A DNA stretch of 64,000 nt from Kryptolebias marmoratus (taxonomy: Eukaryota; Chordata; Actinopteri; Cyprinodontiformes; Rivulidae): assembly GCF_001649575.2 (NCBI RefSeq), contig NC_051435.1, forward strand, positions 3,464,854 to 3,528,853, given 5' to 3'. This document shows positions 11,888-25,534 of this stretch, piece by piece. Position numbers and translations under genes: made by a program. Below the pieces are notes generated by a model. That model saw only the letters and a list, made by a program, of their open reading frames with translations. It made no database searches and was not told the DNA's origin. Within the stretch, counting starts at the first letter, position 1. Each line of letters begins with the position of its first letter.

Positions 11888-12419
11888 CTTGCCATTTCAA
11901 ACTCAGATATACTTCTGACTTGTGGGCCATGCATAAAGCAAGTGTGGACTACTGACATTGTACTTTATAGGTGCACAAATTGTACAATGACTGCGCGTCA
12001 CTCATGCATCTTCTTGTCTAGCCATGCACCTGACTTGGTTCAGGTGTACACAAGAAGTACAGGTTTCATATTGATTTTTTTGCAAGATCTGTAGAGCTTG
12101 CATGTGCAAGACTTAAAGGTCTAGATGGCTAATCTGCAAATTTCCACAGGGCTAAACAAAACTCTCAAGCACAGTTTTGCCACTTTTTTTTCTTCATAAA
12201 TTGCCTGTAGGAGCATTTATGGTGGATTTTGAGTGAGGCTTGAACTATTTATAAATCGTCCATCTACATACATTTTTACAGCTCTAACCAGGTTGACAAA
12301 CTTGTAAACTCTGATAAGTGACAAAGGAAAATGTGGATGCTGCAGAAATAAAAAAAAAATAAAATTGGGGAAGGAAAAGACAAATCATTTTAGACCTCCA
12401 GAGCAATTTTCCTGACTCC

Positions 12420-12720
12420 CCTCCTCTATGCAAAGTGAACTTGCCCATCAAATATTGAGCACCTTTTTGGAGATGCCCTAGAAGGTATTTTTGCCACCAT
12501 TAGAGTCACCAAAGTGGCAAAGGTCAAAAACACATTAAAAACTATTCATGTCCTCGGCTGTCACAGCAGCTTGCCAGGAAGAAATTTCTTTTAAGTAAAA
12601 TGCACATGTCCTGTGTCCCTTGAATGTTAAAAGGGACACAAACCTCCTGTGGCTGAAACCTTTTGTCTCTTACTCTGCTATCAGGAAATCATTTATTCTG
12701 AGTGAGTAATGGACCCTCAA
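12420..12720. other. Candidate conserved non-coding element
   Basis: Repeat-free block with mixed composition. A small inverted pair, gtgtccctt (12614-12622) and aagggacac (12631-12639), forms a 9-bp stem with an 8-base loop. Confidence 0.3.
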
Positions 12721-13329
12721 CCGGGTGTTGAAGACTCATGAGTTATTAAGTAAAGAATCCATTGATTATTGATTCAAGATGCTTTTGCACATTCAAAATG
12801 TAAAATACTTCAAATGCTGAATATGGGATAGTTTTTGAGTTATTTTCTTGGTGAAGCAAAATGCTCTTCAGTCCATTAACTTGTTTACTAAAAGAAAGAA
12901 AAAATTAGACCAGACTGTTTTATAGGAAAAAAGATGTCTTTTCAGTGTGACTGAATAAATTAAGTTATTAATTTATTCGACAGAATCAGTCAAAGAAATA
13001 TTTCAAATGAGCGCGACACAAACAAAAAGATGGCCTTAAATCTGAAAATAAATCAGATACATCAGTTTGTTTTTCTAAAGACTCTTTCAAGATCAGCTCT
13101 TACAAGATAATAAAGGTTATCTAATTAGGCTTCATATTATTAGCAGATGAAGAGTTGGAGACCACCACCGGAATCAAAAACCATCCCCTGAAAACTGAAT
13201 CCAGCAGATGCTTAAATTCATTAGTCTGTTGTAGTTAGTAATGCTGTAACCAAAAAGTCACAACTAGCTCGGCTGTAGAAAGTTACAGGATAATTTTCTG
13301 TCTTTGGTTAAACGCGAGAGACTTCCTAC

Positions 13330-13560
13330 CGTGTTGGAAAGACGGCACAGCTGTGTCCAGACAGACTGACAGGCCTGGACAACAGACAAACAGACATTGT
13401 GAAGTGTGAGGAATTATGCACCGTATGGCAGCTGGAGGAATAGAGAGCAGCTCTTCCCTCCAGCCATTCCGGCACAGGTACCTTTCCTGAGCCAATTAAT
13501 CTGGCTAAGGACAAGTTAAAGCACAGCCACAGAGTGACAGAGGCAGGCGAAGTAAGACCA
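13330..13560. other. Candidate conserved non-coding element
   Basis: GC-richer repeat-free block containing the homeodomain-type 'gagccaattaatctggc' (about 13490-13506). Minus-strand open frames here are short and unlike known proteins. Confidence 0.35.
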
Positions 13561-13569
13561 TTGTTCTCA

Positions 13570-16500
13570 TTTTCCATTCCAATGAATCCATGTACTAAAT
13601 GGCTTATCACCAGTGTGTTGTAAAGGAAAGGCTGTTATATGTATGTAGTGAAATTGTGCAAATTTGAAGGTCAATAAAACGAGTGAAAATCCCGCAAGTC
13701 TTGCAATAAAACCACTCAAGTAGATCTTTGGACATTTAATAAAGCTGAGTAGCTTTATAGCACCGTGAATTATACGGACCAAAATTAAAGGACAGCTCAA
13801 CCTTCATCATGAAGGAAAGGACTGGTGTTCTCTGTCTTGATGTTTCTCCAGATTAAGATGATAATGATGATAATATTGGAATGTAGTATGTAGCTAGGAT
13901 GGGTGGCTTTTGTAGTCAACACACAAACATGTGCTTTGTTGGTGGAAGCTACTAGTCTAGAGTGGTGAAAAGAGAGCTGATCCAAAAATCAATGCTCTCT
14001 AATAATTATTTCTCCACTTTCCATGGATAAAAACTATTTTCTTTTTTAAATGACCCATTTCTTGATGTTAGAATAAATATCAAAAACACTTGATTAGTAA
14101 AGCAGCTCCACTGTTGATCATATCTAAGGATTTCCATTCACATCAGCTTGTTTTAAAGGTTGGAGTTGGCAACTTTAGTTAACTTCATCACCTGTTTTCA
14201 TAAGATGTGTTTCCATTAACTTGGATCCTCAAAACAAAGGTAAATTTGGACAGAAGTTACACTGAAACATCATACTCTTAGAACATACTGTTTCTGTGAA
14301 CTCGTATCTAAAACATATAGCGAATGGAGATCTTACTACCATTCACCAAAGAAATAGAAAAAAATGCAATGTTTTTGTCAGCCATCCAGTCATGAACAGT
14401 TAATACTGGTTCCTCTTTTATGCAGTCTTGTTGTAGCTCAGAAACCACTGTCAGGAAATATACACTAATAAAATCATCTGGGAGTTAGCAGACCAATCAA
14501 AATACAACCGTCATTCTTTTGTTACATATGTTTTTTGATAAATGCCCAACTTCAGCATTGGTCAAAAGTAATTTTTTTGAAAAGTTCGGTTTGGTTTCAG
14601 TGTGTGATTGTTAGTCTTCCACATTCAGCTCATATACTGTAATGATTAACTGATTATTAATACTTGTCTGAATCATTTCAGACTGGAGAAAACCCTTTCT
14701 GAATGCAGAACTCTTCATTCTACGTGAGAATTAGAAGATAAAATATGAAACACGCTGAAATTCTTAACTACTTTGTTACCACTGATTTGGGATCTTTGCC
14801 TGGAGAACAAACGAGGCTGATGAATAATAGCGTTTTTTTTTCTTTCTTTCTTTTTTATTCTAAAAAGAAATCTTCAGATACTTGGGTAAAACATTACCCT
14901 TTATTGCAACCAGGCAAGAGCTGCTTTTAACCTATTGCTACATTAAAACACTGAACGAAATGCACCCTTAGATGCACCCTAATGTCACTCTGTTTAATTT
15001 ATTTTCATTTAGTTGCATCATTTTATTTCACAAATTACAGAGACACTTTTCTGATGTGCAATACTGCTGTTAGGAGGAAGAGTACAACTAATGCTCACTA
15101 TTTGGCAATTATACTAATCCAGTTTACTTTCATTAATAAACATATATTACACACACTCACATACACTATAAGAACTGTTAATAACCATAGTGAGCATTAA
15201 TTAACAAGCAAGTCATTAACCTGATGGTGTATAATTAATAGTAAAAAATTAACTCAGAGTTCATTGTTATTGTTTTTTAGGGTGTTGGTTGGTATAAAAT
15301 GTAAAAAACGTGTTTGACTCACAACAGTGCATTTTCAGAATTTAATATTTGGTAAAATGAAATATTCATATAAAATGTAAGTCTTAGTTTTAATGACCTT
15401 GGCAACATTTGAAAGCACATGAACTAATTGAGGTCCATTATTAATGAAAATTTTTCCAATCTGACTGATTTGTGTCTTTGTAGTCTGGGAGAATTGAATC
15501 AATCAGACTAACGTTAAAAGCTCAATTACTTTATAAGCAGCAAAGAAACCAGACATAATGAGAATGCAAAACACCACAATTAAATACCTCTTCTCATGGG
15601 ATAATAGAGTCATGGTCTGGTGGCAAATTTAAGCACCAAATGATAAATAATTACATATTTTCTTCAGTGTGTGTGTGTATTGTTCCATGGGTCAAAAAGT
15701 AAAGGGTGTATCAGATAGTGAGAAAATGTGACCCTTTTTATTTATGTCTTTGCATTATTTTATTATCATAATGGTGTTTTGAAATCCTTTGAAGAGTTAG
15801 GTCATAAAAAGCATTTGTTCATGCATTCATACAGTCCCTTTGTTTTGTTTTTATGAAAACTAGGCTGGATTTTAAAAGCAAGTCAAAGGCCCGATCTCTT
15901 CTCCTACCACTATATTTTTGAGTGATTTAGAGAGATGAAATATTACTACATATATAAAAAAAACATTACATTTTCAACATGAAAAACTGGTAAATCAGTT
16001 TGTGGTGAGCTTAATAAACTGCAAAAACCATATCACCATTGTTAGTCACATTATTACTTGTGTTCATGACAGATTAATCCATTTTGTTATAAATACATTA
16101 TGTTCACAGTCATAAAACTATGTTTAAAGTGTGGCCCCTAAAAGAATCTTATTTTATAAGGCTAGATTTACATTTTCAACTCTCTCTACATCACAAAACA
16201 GGCCTGGGACTCTCTGGGCTTTGGCTTGAATACTCAACATGGAGGAATAACACTAAGATGTAGGGGCAAGAGGTGAATTGAAATTGGCCTAAAGTGTCTA
16301 CAGCCAGGTTTTCTGCTCTAATAGGCTGTACTTAAACTTAGTGAACCCAAGTCATCAGGATGATCCATACTGCAGTAGATATGAATATGCCCATCAAGCT
16401 TTATCATGCTGGAGGAGTAACACAGAGAGAAAGACAAGGATGCATGTTGGGATTCTCACTTCAAGAGAAAGTCTGATCGTTTATGAAGTCATGAACTATC

Positions 16501-17600
16501 AAATGTTTCACTGCCCTCCTTTACATAATAGTCTCAACCCTCCATCAAATCCATCCATCCAACCCAGAATGCACTGATAAATAACTAGTGCTATAAAATA
16601 TTTCATGTGCATCAGAATTATATATACACTTCTCATCTGAATAAAATCATGTCTTGAAGAGGAAAAAAAAAATAACAGCATGGAAATCTTCAAAGAGGAG
16701 CCATACCTTTGAAGGTGTCACTGGTAGCTTCAAAGAGCAACATACATGCCTCCCAGTTGGCTGAAACCTCACGGGTGTTTAATGAGAGGTTCTGTGGAGG
16801 TGTCTTGAGACAAGCAGTCTAACCGGTACCAATTTCCCTTTTCTTTAAAAAAGCATTCAGTGTAATGAAGTGATGAGAGTCAATTCCTACATAAGGAGCA
16901 GTTGTTTTTACATATCTTCATAAAAACAGCACTCTTCGGAAGCCACAGCAGGATGTGGACATGGACAAGCTACTTTTTACTCCTCATTTTAAAACTTTAG
17001 TCTTTCCAACCGAGTTTGTGTACCGTCCAAAGTGAGTCCTGCCAAGTCTCTGGTTTCAAGTTCTTCTTCAAGTCTATGGTTAGGTCCTGCACCTGTTTAG
17101 TGACAAGTGGGTCTTTTTTAACCCCTACAAAGAAAAACTTCCTGATTGAAAAAGCTGCATTTGGACAGTGACTGGTCCAGACAGTGTACATAAACAGAAA
17201 TCGGTTTAGTGTAAGAGTATAATCCTAAAAAATCAAATCGCAGCTCTCCTATTTCACTTCTGCAACATAGCTCTGTATTTCATCTTTTCTTAAAGCTTCT
17301 TGTGACAGCAGAATAGCTTTGATAGAGACCAGGGTTCTTGAACAGTCTTGTTCTGACCTCATCTTCGGTGTTTTGTCTCTATATACTCAGATTACAGTTG
17401 GCCTTTCTGGTATCCATGCGGGCTGATTATGCTCAGTCTTTTGATGCATCGCCAGTTGAGTGTTGCATGCATTTGTTGGCTTACTAACTCCTTGGATCAT
17501 TTTGAAAGATGTGCCTCATGTGTCATTGTGATTTATCATGTTGCTACATATTGTTCTGTATACTGTTGTGCTGCTTGTGCATGTGTGTGTTCCCTTTTTT
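13570..17600. other. No gene seen
   Basis: Long AT-rich stretch with a possible old element at 15060-15300. Short frames (61-78 codons) are not convincing, and nothing else was recognised. Confidence 0.6.
15060..15300. repeat. Possible old element with internal inverted repeat
   Basis: taatgctcactat (15089-15101) and atagtgagcatta (15187-15199) are perfect 13-bp reverse complements with an 85-base loop. They are followed by 'gatggtgtataattaatagt' and TTAAT-rich text resembling a degraded fish repeat built from 'attaata' motifs. Ends are not defined. Confidence 0.4.
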
Positions 17601-17604
17601 TGTC

Positions 17605-17890
17605 TGTCTGTCAGCAAAATGCCTCATAAATCACTGGACAGATTTTAATGAAACTCTCAGAAAGTAATCAGTAGATGTACATCTGACTGAGTTTTGAAGT
17701 CAACTTGACTGAAGATGGCTGCCACAGCTAACTAACACATAAATCCCTATAACTAACTTATTTTTTTATAGATATTGAGCTAAAATATGGCATGCTAGTA
17801 GTTGATGGTCTTACTCCACACACACTCAAAGTACTAACAGGTCTTTGTTTAAAACTTTGGTATCAAAAGAAGGAGGTAATATTCATTCCT
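17605..17890 (-). repeat. Dispersed repeat family A, copy 6
   Basis: Minus copy. Plus-strand text runs in reverse order: 'gtcagcaaaatgcctcataa', 'atcactggacagattttaat', 'gaaactctcagaaagtaatc', 'gaagatggctgccacagcta', 'agatattgagctaaaatatg' and 'gctagtagttgatggtctta'. It is one of the better preserved copies. Confidence 0.65.
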
Positions 17891-18289
17891 GCATCCTTGG
17901 ATGTTACTTTGATTTAATATATCGCTTATAGTATTGATATAAATTATCCAGTAAAATGGTTTTCAGCATATATGAGTATAAAATACTTCATGCAAGCAGA
18001 TTCATGACTTTGGTTGCTTCGTAGTTTGGTTCTGACAACATCACACTGAAGAGAATATCAACTCAAACAGAGTGTAGCTGGAGCTTGACTGCCTGCATAG
18101 TCAATATAGCTACCTTAATAGGTGCTTTTGGAGTCTATTAAACTTAATAGCTCTTATAACTATTAGAGGAAGTTCTCCTTCATGTTTGTGTCTCTGCTGA
18201 AGGACATGAAGCTGATTGTAGTTAAATAGAACTGCTTTTATAAGTGTCATAGGGATTGCTTCTGCCTAGGCTCTTTCCTTCCACCTCTC

Positions 18290-18700
18290 TCCACTTTCTC
18301 TCTCCTTCCTGTGTTGAGTGTGCTTGATTACAGAAGCAGCACCTGCTGAGCGAGAAGCAGGTCACAGCTGCAGTCCATCATCCACCTTTTCCATAAATAC
18401 CTTGTTGCTACATCCACATGCCGCCGGATCGTAAACTGCAAAAGCACAGTTTGTTGACCGACTTAAAACCAAGTTGCTATCACAAGTTATTTTTCTTTTT
18501 GTGTCTAGACACACTGAAACCTGCCCTCACCACTGTCTGATGCTCTCTACAAAAAGACCTGGATCACCCACTGAGGTTACACTTCTCGTCACATCCAAAC
18601 CGAGCCTCGCCAGTCTTTGGTCTCAAATTCTTTACATACATTCACAAGAGACAGCTTTCAAAACAAAACCGGAAATATTCATGAAAGGGGAAGAAATAAA
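18290..18700 (+). mobile_element. Degraded LTR-like region
   Basis: Features resembling fish LTRs appear in order: a C/T-rich block, 'gcacctgctgagcgag', a TATA-like ccataaatacc (18392-18402), 'ccgccggatcgtaaactgc' and 'cctcgccagtctttggtc'. No clear ends, target duplication or polyadenylation signal were found. The assignment rests on resemblance and is uncertain. Confidence 0.35.
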
Positions 18701-20140
18701 AAGTGACAAAGCTACTCAAAGTAAACACGACACAAAGTTTTATGATCTATAGATATAGGCACAAAAAAAAAAAACTAGTGAAATCTGATTTTACTTTTTC
18801 GATTTTCCACATTGTCAATTGTTCCAACAGCTGCTGTGTTCGGAGTAAATATTCCCTGGTGTTGTGAGACACAGACCTGTACAGAAAACTCTTTGATAAA
18901 TACTAAACTCAATAATTTAACAAAACCACAAAGTCAGAGACAATTTGGAAGCCTCAGCAGGTGGCACAGCCATTCCAGACAGATTAGAGTGCACTTTGTG
19001 AAATCAAGAGGAACAAGCAAAGCTGCAAAGAAAGACGATATATGCTTTATCTTCCCTATTTGAACAGCTTAGAGCTAATTTTCACAAATCCTCAACAGGT
19101 ATTTATTTATTTCAGAGGTGGCAAGGTGACAGGTAGTTTAATGGGATGTGGAAAAAATCTTTCACTGGTTACAGCAGTCCCTAAAATACCTTATTTTTGT
19201 TGATTTGTGGTTGTCAAGGAGGAGATTTCTTTGCTGGGAAAAGAAGATGATGTTGGAGAGACTGTTTTTTTAACAGAAGACTTTAGACTTTAAAGGAGCT
19301 CAGAGAAATGTTGTCTTTACTTTGAAAGATGTTTGCTCCATTTCTATTTTAAAACCTTATCTGTTTTCCTCATTTCACAGTTTTTGGCCTCCTTCTCCAT
19401 AAGTATTAAGATGCTTGAGATTTTTCTCTGTTGCAGAGAAATATGATTACACAACTGCTAATGTTTAATGTAATTTCGAAAGGATTCTGAAAATACAGTT
19501 ATGATACATCCATTAGCTCAATGTGATAAAGTTTGTTCAATGTGATCGAGCACATTGAGATATGAGCCCTGAGCTTAAACATCAGACAGTTTTTAAAGTT
19601 ATGATGATGATGTGGGATCCAATCAGTGATGATATGATTAGCAGACTGTTAGAGCTGTGAAAATGAGATTTTAATGGTGATGCTGATAAGTAAATATGCT
19701 TGTGACAGAAATGTGTGTGCGTATGATGGATCTGAACAACAAAATGAGAATCATAGTGAAAGATGAACAGTAAATTATCAGCAGTGAGATTTGAGTGACT
19801 GTCGGGTGTCAGATAGTGCTGCTGCTCACAGTGATACTTGTTTCAGTGGGCCTTCATGAGTCAGAAGGCTGGAAAGGAAGAGAGAAGCAGCAAAATGCTT
19901 CAAAACAAAACTGGTTTAAAATTATTGCAGAGAAGAGTTATCGTTGGTTCCTTTAATGATATTTGTGCAGCTCATCTTGTTACAATAAAATGTTCTGAAT
20001 GGTACTTTGACACCTGACCGCTTTAAACACCTTCGCCATGGCAACAACACTATTCTAAAGCACCAGTGACCAATCTGATGGACTTTATTTCATCTATGGA
20101 AGCTGAATCCACAGAGACTTAACCCCATAACCTTACAATC
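18700..20140. other. No gene seen
   Basis: AT-rich DNA. The 19500-19860 part is rich in gatgat and tgatga words but not a clean tandem array. Confidence 0.55.
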
Positions 20141-20149
20141 TACAAAGCC

Positions 20150-20625
20150 TCTGGGTCGGTCCTCAGGTGTCTGTTCAGAGCTTTGTTGGTGGAAAATAAT
20201 GGAGCCTATACAATAAGTGGTGATAATGGTATGGTTGACCTGTGTAAACATGAGTCAGCTTTTCTAAGTCTGAGGCCAAGGTTCGCAACTTGACAAAGGT
20301 GAAATTCTCCCTCTGGGTTGTGGACGAGTCTTAGAAGGACAAGTTTATGAATGATGGCAGGATGGACCAAATGAAGGACACGATTATTGTCTGTAGTATT
20401 GACATGTTGCTCCAGTCTGTCATGGTGAAGAGGGAGCTGAGCTGAAAGGCAAAGCTTTCAGTTTACTGGTCCTTTCAACCCTCACCTATGGTCATGAGAT
20501 TTGGATCACAACCAAAAGAAAAAAATAAATATCCTTTCTGGCCTAGGAGCACCTTGGGATCCTCCAAGAGGAGCTGAAGAGGGTCGCTGGAGAGAGAGGG
20601 ATGTGTGGGTTTTCCTTCTGTACCT
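20150..20625 (+). mobile_element. Rex3/RTE-like LINE 3' fragment
   Basis: The text 'catggtgaagagggagctga', 'ccctcacctatggtcatgag' and 'atttggatcacaaccaaaag' corresponds to the reverse-transcriptase C-terminal region of Rex3/RTE-type fish LINEs (conceptually MVK.ELS.KA and TLTYGHEIWITTK). A deletion then joins it to the ORF end 'ccttgggatcctccaagagg', 'agctgaagagggtcgctgga'. Frames are broken by stops and indels, so it is a dead fragment. Confidence 0.65.
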
Positions 20626-20890
20626 GTTACCTTCTCTTTGAATAAGCAAAAGAAAATGTATGTATGAATAGACCTGTGTATGTAAGTGCAGAAACACTTA
20701 AGAGGCCACTCATATATATTATATTATTGAAAATATTTAATAAATGAAAACAAAACCAGACAAGCAGGTGTAGCAAAAATGAGTAGTTCCATACGTACAA
20801 GGATCTAACAGAGCAAGGAGCTTTTATCTACTGGAAAGGGTTGATTAGTGAGTGAGTCAGAACAACAACGAAGATTACTAATAAATGACA

Positions 20891-20921
20891 GGTGTGTGTA
20901 TGTGTGTGTGTGTGTGTGTGT
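20891..20921. repeat. (TG)n microsatellite
   Basis: Dinucleotide run with one TA interruption. Confidence 0.9.
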
Positions 20922-20924
20922 AGC

Positions 20925-23900
20925 CAGGTAAACAGAGAAGTTGAGGAGAAACAATGTCCATGGACAAACACAAATCCTAAAACTACCAGGTTGACCAGGT
21001 AACAGAAAAATACATGACTTAGAAATTTAATAAAATGAAAAGTCTGGCAAAAAATAACTTATTCTGAAATATACTGATTCAGAAACTAAAGAGAAGGAGC
21101 TACAGATAACTCAAACTAAAAAAAGACAAACAAAAGCAAAGACCACAAGAATGTTAACACTCTTAAATTTAATTAGATCAATCAAGTGAAGTTCTGTTTC
21201 TGCATAGAAGGTGACTGTTCGCTCACACACCTGGAATTTTTTGTAATTAATTTCTTTTTCTTTTATTCGTCATCAAGATCATTACTCATAATAACACTAC
21301 ATACAAAACAATAAATATCCAGTAACATTTATTATGATCTAATGTGGAATTATTAACCTCAAGTTTTAACTTTAGGACCAACAGGAAACCCCTGGGCAGA
21401 CTTATAGGCAACAAAAACACCAAGCTTTGGAACCAACCATCTATGTCATTGTATTGTTTTGACAGTATTGGAGCTGTTTAAAGCAGCATATCTGTTCAGA
21501 AACACCTGTGCAAAAAAAAATGAATAAAAACATTTAAAAATCCATATGGTAAAATACAATCAAAGCTGCTGCAACAGAGAAATCCAGAACATTAGTCTGT
21601 GTGGTTTTACACTAGTTCCAAAATTAGAAATATAATTTCAAACAGCTCTTTGCGAACAGTGTGGGTGATGTAATGCTGCACATGAAATATGCAATACTAC
21701 ACCTGAAACACTTTGTAAAGTACCATACACGTCAGAGCAAACTTCAAACACATTTTGGTGAAAATTGTTTAACGAGTTATTGTTAGAATAGGATATTTTC
21801 TAAAGATAAAGACTAAAGTGACTGGAATTAATAGCTTTATGCTGTCTGAGTTTGAGTGTGATGTTTCACAGTTTAGCATCAATGATTGATTTTAAAGGAC
21901 AAAAGAAAGTCCCATTCCTTTTGATAAGGTTTTAAAGATATTTTTGGCTCTAAGCTGTCAGTATATAATACTTATGGTAGTGATTATAGACCCAGACTAA
22001 GAAGCTTTAAAAAACCTTATTTCATTGTTAAAATGTTTAATGACAAAGATGAGTGTAATAATTGGCAAACATTTGCTGATCACTAGAGAGAAGCACTACA
22101 GCTCCAAGAATGCTAATTTTCCTGTTAGTCACAGAATCTGGATGTATAATGACATTCCAGTGTGTAATGGAATAAATGACTGGCTTGCCTAATGACGACG
22201 ATGTTATAAGTCTGGCAAATCATCAGTAAAAGAAATGTTCAGTCCTTTTTAGGCTGTTTAATAACTTCCAGATGAAATGAATCATTTAAATACTAATACT
22301 AAGAAAAAAAAAACAACTAAAATGACTAAATAACAATGTTTTAAAAATGTTCTCACTAAAAGTAAAAAAAATAAAGCACTCCAAAATAACATTCAGTCTA
22401 AACCATTTGATCTACCTGCACTTGTATTAACAGTCACCAAGTTTAAAGGGAAATAATTAAAGGCTCTGAGAAATGTATTCCTTTAACAGTAACAGCATGA
22501 GTTATGCTAACCATTTACACAGCATGACTTTCTGTAATTTCTGTCCAAAATCATTTAACAGTCAATTAACCTTGAAACACAAAACATCTTAAAGCTGAAG
22601 AACATGTTTACACAAACTAATTTATCTTTAAACGTGCACCAGAGTTGAGTCAGTTCATGTGTATTGCTGGAATGATTCAAACCGTCTCTAACTTTGTGCT
22701 ACGACTATTCAGAGCTAAAAAAAGAAACATGTCCTCATGCATAATTTACGTTTGGATTTGGTTAAATAGCCAGTATGATCACTTTTCTTACATTTAATGA
22801 CGAGAAGTGAGACAAGACGTCCAATGTTCAAACCTTGTGTGGAAGGTGATAAGGCTGTTTACCGATGTTCAGCCCAAAATGAGCATTTACTTAAGCCCAG
22901 AGGCACATGAAAGCTGGCCAGCTGTGTCTGCACTGAAGCTCTTACTGTGTCTTTTTGGCTTGAGACTGACAGTAATGTGATGTGTCTCCAGTATAATCTC
23001 ACCTGCTGAATGGTACATCATATAAACAAGCTCCTGTGACCAATGCTTATCGTTCTGTGCCACAGAAAAAAGGAAAAAAAAAGTCTGGATTGTACTGCAT
23101 GTGCAGAATTTTCTTTGAAGCATCAACCTACGTTCACGATCCTCAAAGTATTTATGTAAAAAAGCGACGATCAAAATTCTGCTCCTTGAGAACATCTTGC
23201 AGATATTTCTAGATATTCCTGATTCAAAGATCTTTTTTTTTACCACAACACAGAAAAAATTAGCTAATTTGTAGCACCGGTATCATGCTTGTTGAGTTGT
23301 TTCTCAGGCTGAAATAAAAGCACAATTATGTTTGTGCCTTTTAATAAAATGTCTATTTAATGGTTTCTTTCATATTAGCCAGAGACTTGTGTAGGCATGT
23401 GTAACCATCCTATTCTCCAACAATGTGACAATTATTTAATCAGTAATTGAGTCAAATTAAATTGTTTAATGTCGTTTCACAGAATTAATTACCACTTATA
23501 TGACAATTGCATATATTTGTCAAAATCCTGTATATTATCTCAGTTTTTGCTGTATAATTTACTCAAGTTAAAGCATAAATACAACTAAATACCTTTACTT
23601 TTTTTCTTCTCATAAAATTAAAACACGAGAATTATGAAGCTAGCAGAAAGGAACAAAAGTCAAGCAAAAATTTCTTCTGTCTGCCTGTATTTATGTCCTT
23701 TGTGTTGAATGTCTCACAGCCTCAGGAACAAGAAGCAACCCGTGTTACACAAGCTTTCTGCCATAAAGAGAACAGATTTATCATTCTGTAAGAAGCAGGA
23801 GGTGAACAAGCCAAAAACAGAAGTATGGATTTATATTCTGTACATTGTTATAAGGGGGTAAGGAACCTCCCCAAAGGATGATGTAGAGTGAACACTTGTG

Positions 23901-24465
23901 CTATTTGTTATATTATAAGTAGGCTTGACTTGCATGATTTTGCCATCGTTCACTGTCATTCTGCTTTTAAAATTTAAATTTCACTTTTTTTACTGTTGTG
24001 TTTTTATACATCAGTCCTTTGTGATGTTGAACATGACACACCAGACAAAAAAGGTGCAAAGAAACAAATAAAAATAAAAAACTAAATAAATAAAAAACTA
24101 AATAAAAAACGGCAATGTGCAGCCCAGCTTTCGTTATAGTAAGATGAATTATTAATTTTCTCTCCTAAATATAGCAATAGTACCAGTTCATAAGTTAAAC
24201 ACCCCTTCCATGTGTTTAAACATAACACAAGGCTTCAAAAAGTGTTTTTTGTTAAATCAAACTGTATGGCTTGATTGAAAATGTATTAGTTTACTGGCCA
24301 AATCAGGAAATGTGACCATTTATGAATCAGTATATTCAGTATATCCTCTGTAATCACAGTGTTGCATTACTTCCCAAACCAAAATAAATAAATTACTCTG
24401 TTTTTTGTGTTGATCAGACAGAAAGTGGATGGGTCTAAAATTGTATTAAGCCTGAGCTTCATTGA
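20925..24465. other. No gene seen
   Basis: Long AT-rich region. A 119-codon minus frame (22887-23246) has no recognisable domain and no coding signature; chance is the simplest explanation. Confidence 0.6.
24052..24112. repeat. A-rich tandem tract
   Basis: Imperfect tandem of AAATAAAAAACTA-like units; low complexity, possibly an old retroposon tail. Confidence 0.6.
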
Positions 24466-24510
24466 ACTGATTACACGCATCATGATTTGCCAAAGAATCG
24501 CATGGCATTT

Positions 24511-24539
24511 TTATTGTGCTGAGACAATAAGAACAATGG
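24511..24539. promoter_or_regulatory. Compact SOX-type motif cluster
   Basis: TTATTGT (24511-24517) and ACAATAA (24524-24530) form a perfect 7-bp inverted repeat with a 6-base spacer. It is followed at once by GAACAATGG (24531-24539), the SOX consensus. Three HMG-box sites in 29 bases, two of them facing each other, suit a SOX dimer plus one site. The surrounding block (24470-24640) is free of recognised repeats. Function is inferred from motif only. Confidence 0.4.
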
Positions 24540-24644
24540 CTGACTCAATGAAAGGCCCACAGGCTGCTCCTATAATCAGATCCTATTATTGCAATGTGTG
24601 TCTATTGATTCTGTCAGGTTTAGCTTAGCTGTTATTAAACAACA

Positions 24645-25530
24645 AACACGTGCATATAGAAAAGAAAATGCTGCTTTTAGAATGTTTATTCAGCCTATTG
24701 AAGTAGACATTTTGTTTTTTTTAACTGAACTGCTCTTCATCTCACAGGTGAATGCAATCACACACCTCTGTCTTTGCACTCCACTTAGCCATGCGGCTCA
24801 CAAGCTGCCTCTGTCTTTTTGTCGACAGATGCAGAATAGCATACACGGAAGTTTCAGCAGGCTCTTTTTGAAAACTTCATTGATTGTGACAGATTTGGAA
24901 AAGCTTTCTGCACAAGCTTTTTGTGAACCTATGTCTTGGAACTGTCATTTAAAAACAACCTGATCTCATTGTTAGCCCTGCTCTGTCATCTACATCTGTG
25001 CTATTCTTCTTCTCCCTACATCTGTTCATTTCCTATTATTCCATCTTCCATTTCACTTTCTGTCATTCTCTCTCCTGTTCTGTATCTCCCTCCTCTGCTA
25101 TTCATTACTTTTTCCTGTGATGCATATGCAGTGGTAGTCTCTCATCCTCCGTTCCATTGGGAGTAAGGGAAAGCAACAAAGAGCTACATTGTGGACGCTG
25201 TGATTCGCTGTGTGAGCTCATTCACTCACATTTAATCTTCTAAATTGTCACTGACAATCATTCCCAATTTCCTCAGTCTCAGGGCTGACAGCAACAGGAA
25301 AGTGAGGCTGAATGTTCATGCATACTGTTAAGGATATTACAAGAATACAATGCAGTTCTGTTTCTCATTCTTCCAACCTAAACCAGCTGAATTGTACCTA
25401 AACAGAAAAGTCTATTTTTCTACCAGGTATGCAGTGAGAGAACATAAATTCTCAAAACAAATTGTTTTCATCACCCTCATTAAATTATTAATTTAAGTAA
25501 AAGCCTCTTTTGTCCTGTCAACCCCCAGCT
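24645..25530. other. No gene seen
   Basis: A C/T-rich stretch at about 24975-25150 gives short hydrophobic frames that are composition artefacts. A 124-codon frame overlapping 24589-24963 is unrecognised. Confidence 0.55.
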
Positions 25531-25534
25531 GGTT

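Noticed and set aside
12953..12978. Hairpin gaataaatta / taatttattc
   Set aside because: Perfect 10-bp stem with a 6-base loop but entirely AT-rich; easily chance and with no neighbouring signal.
22887..23246. 119-codon minus-strand open frame
   Set aside because: Unrecognised, AT-driven composition, no splice sites; chance length.
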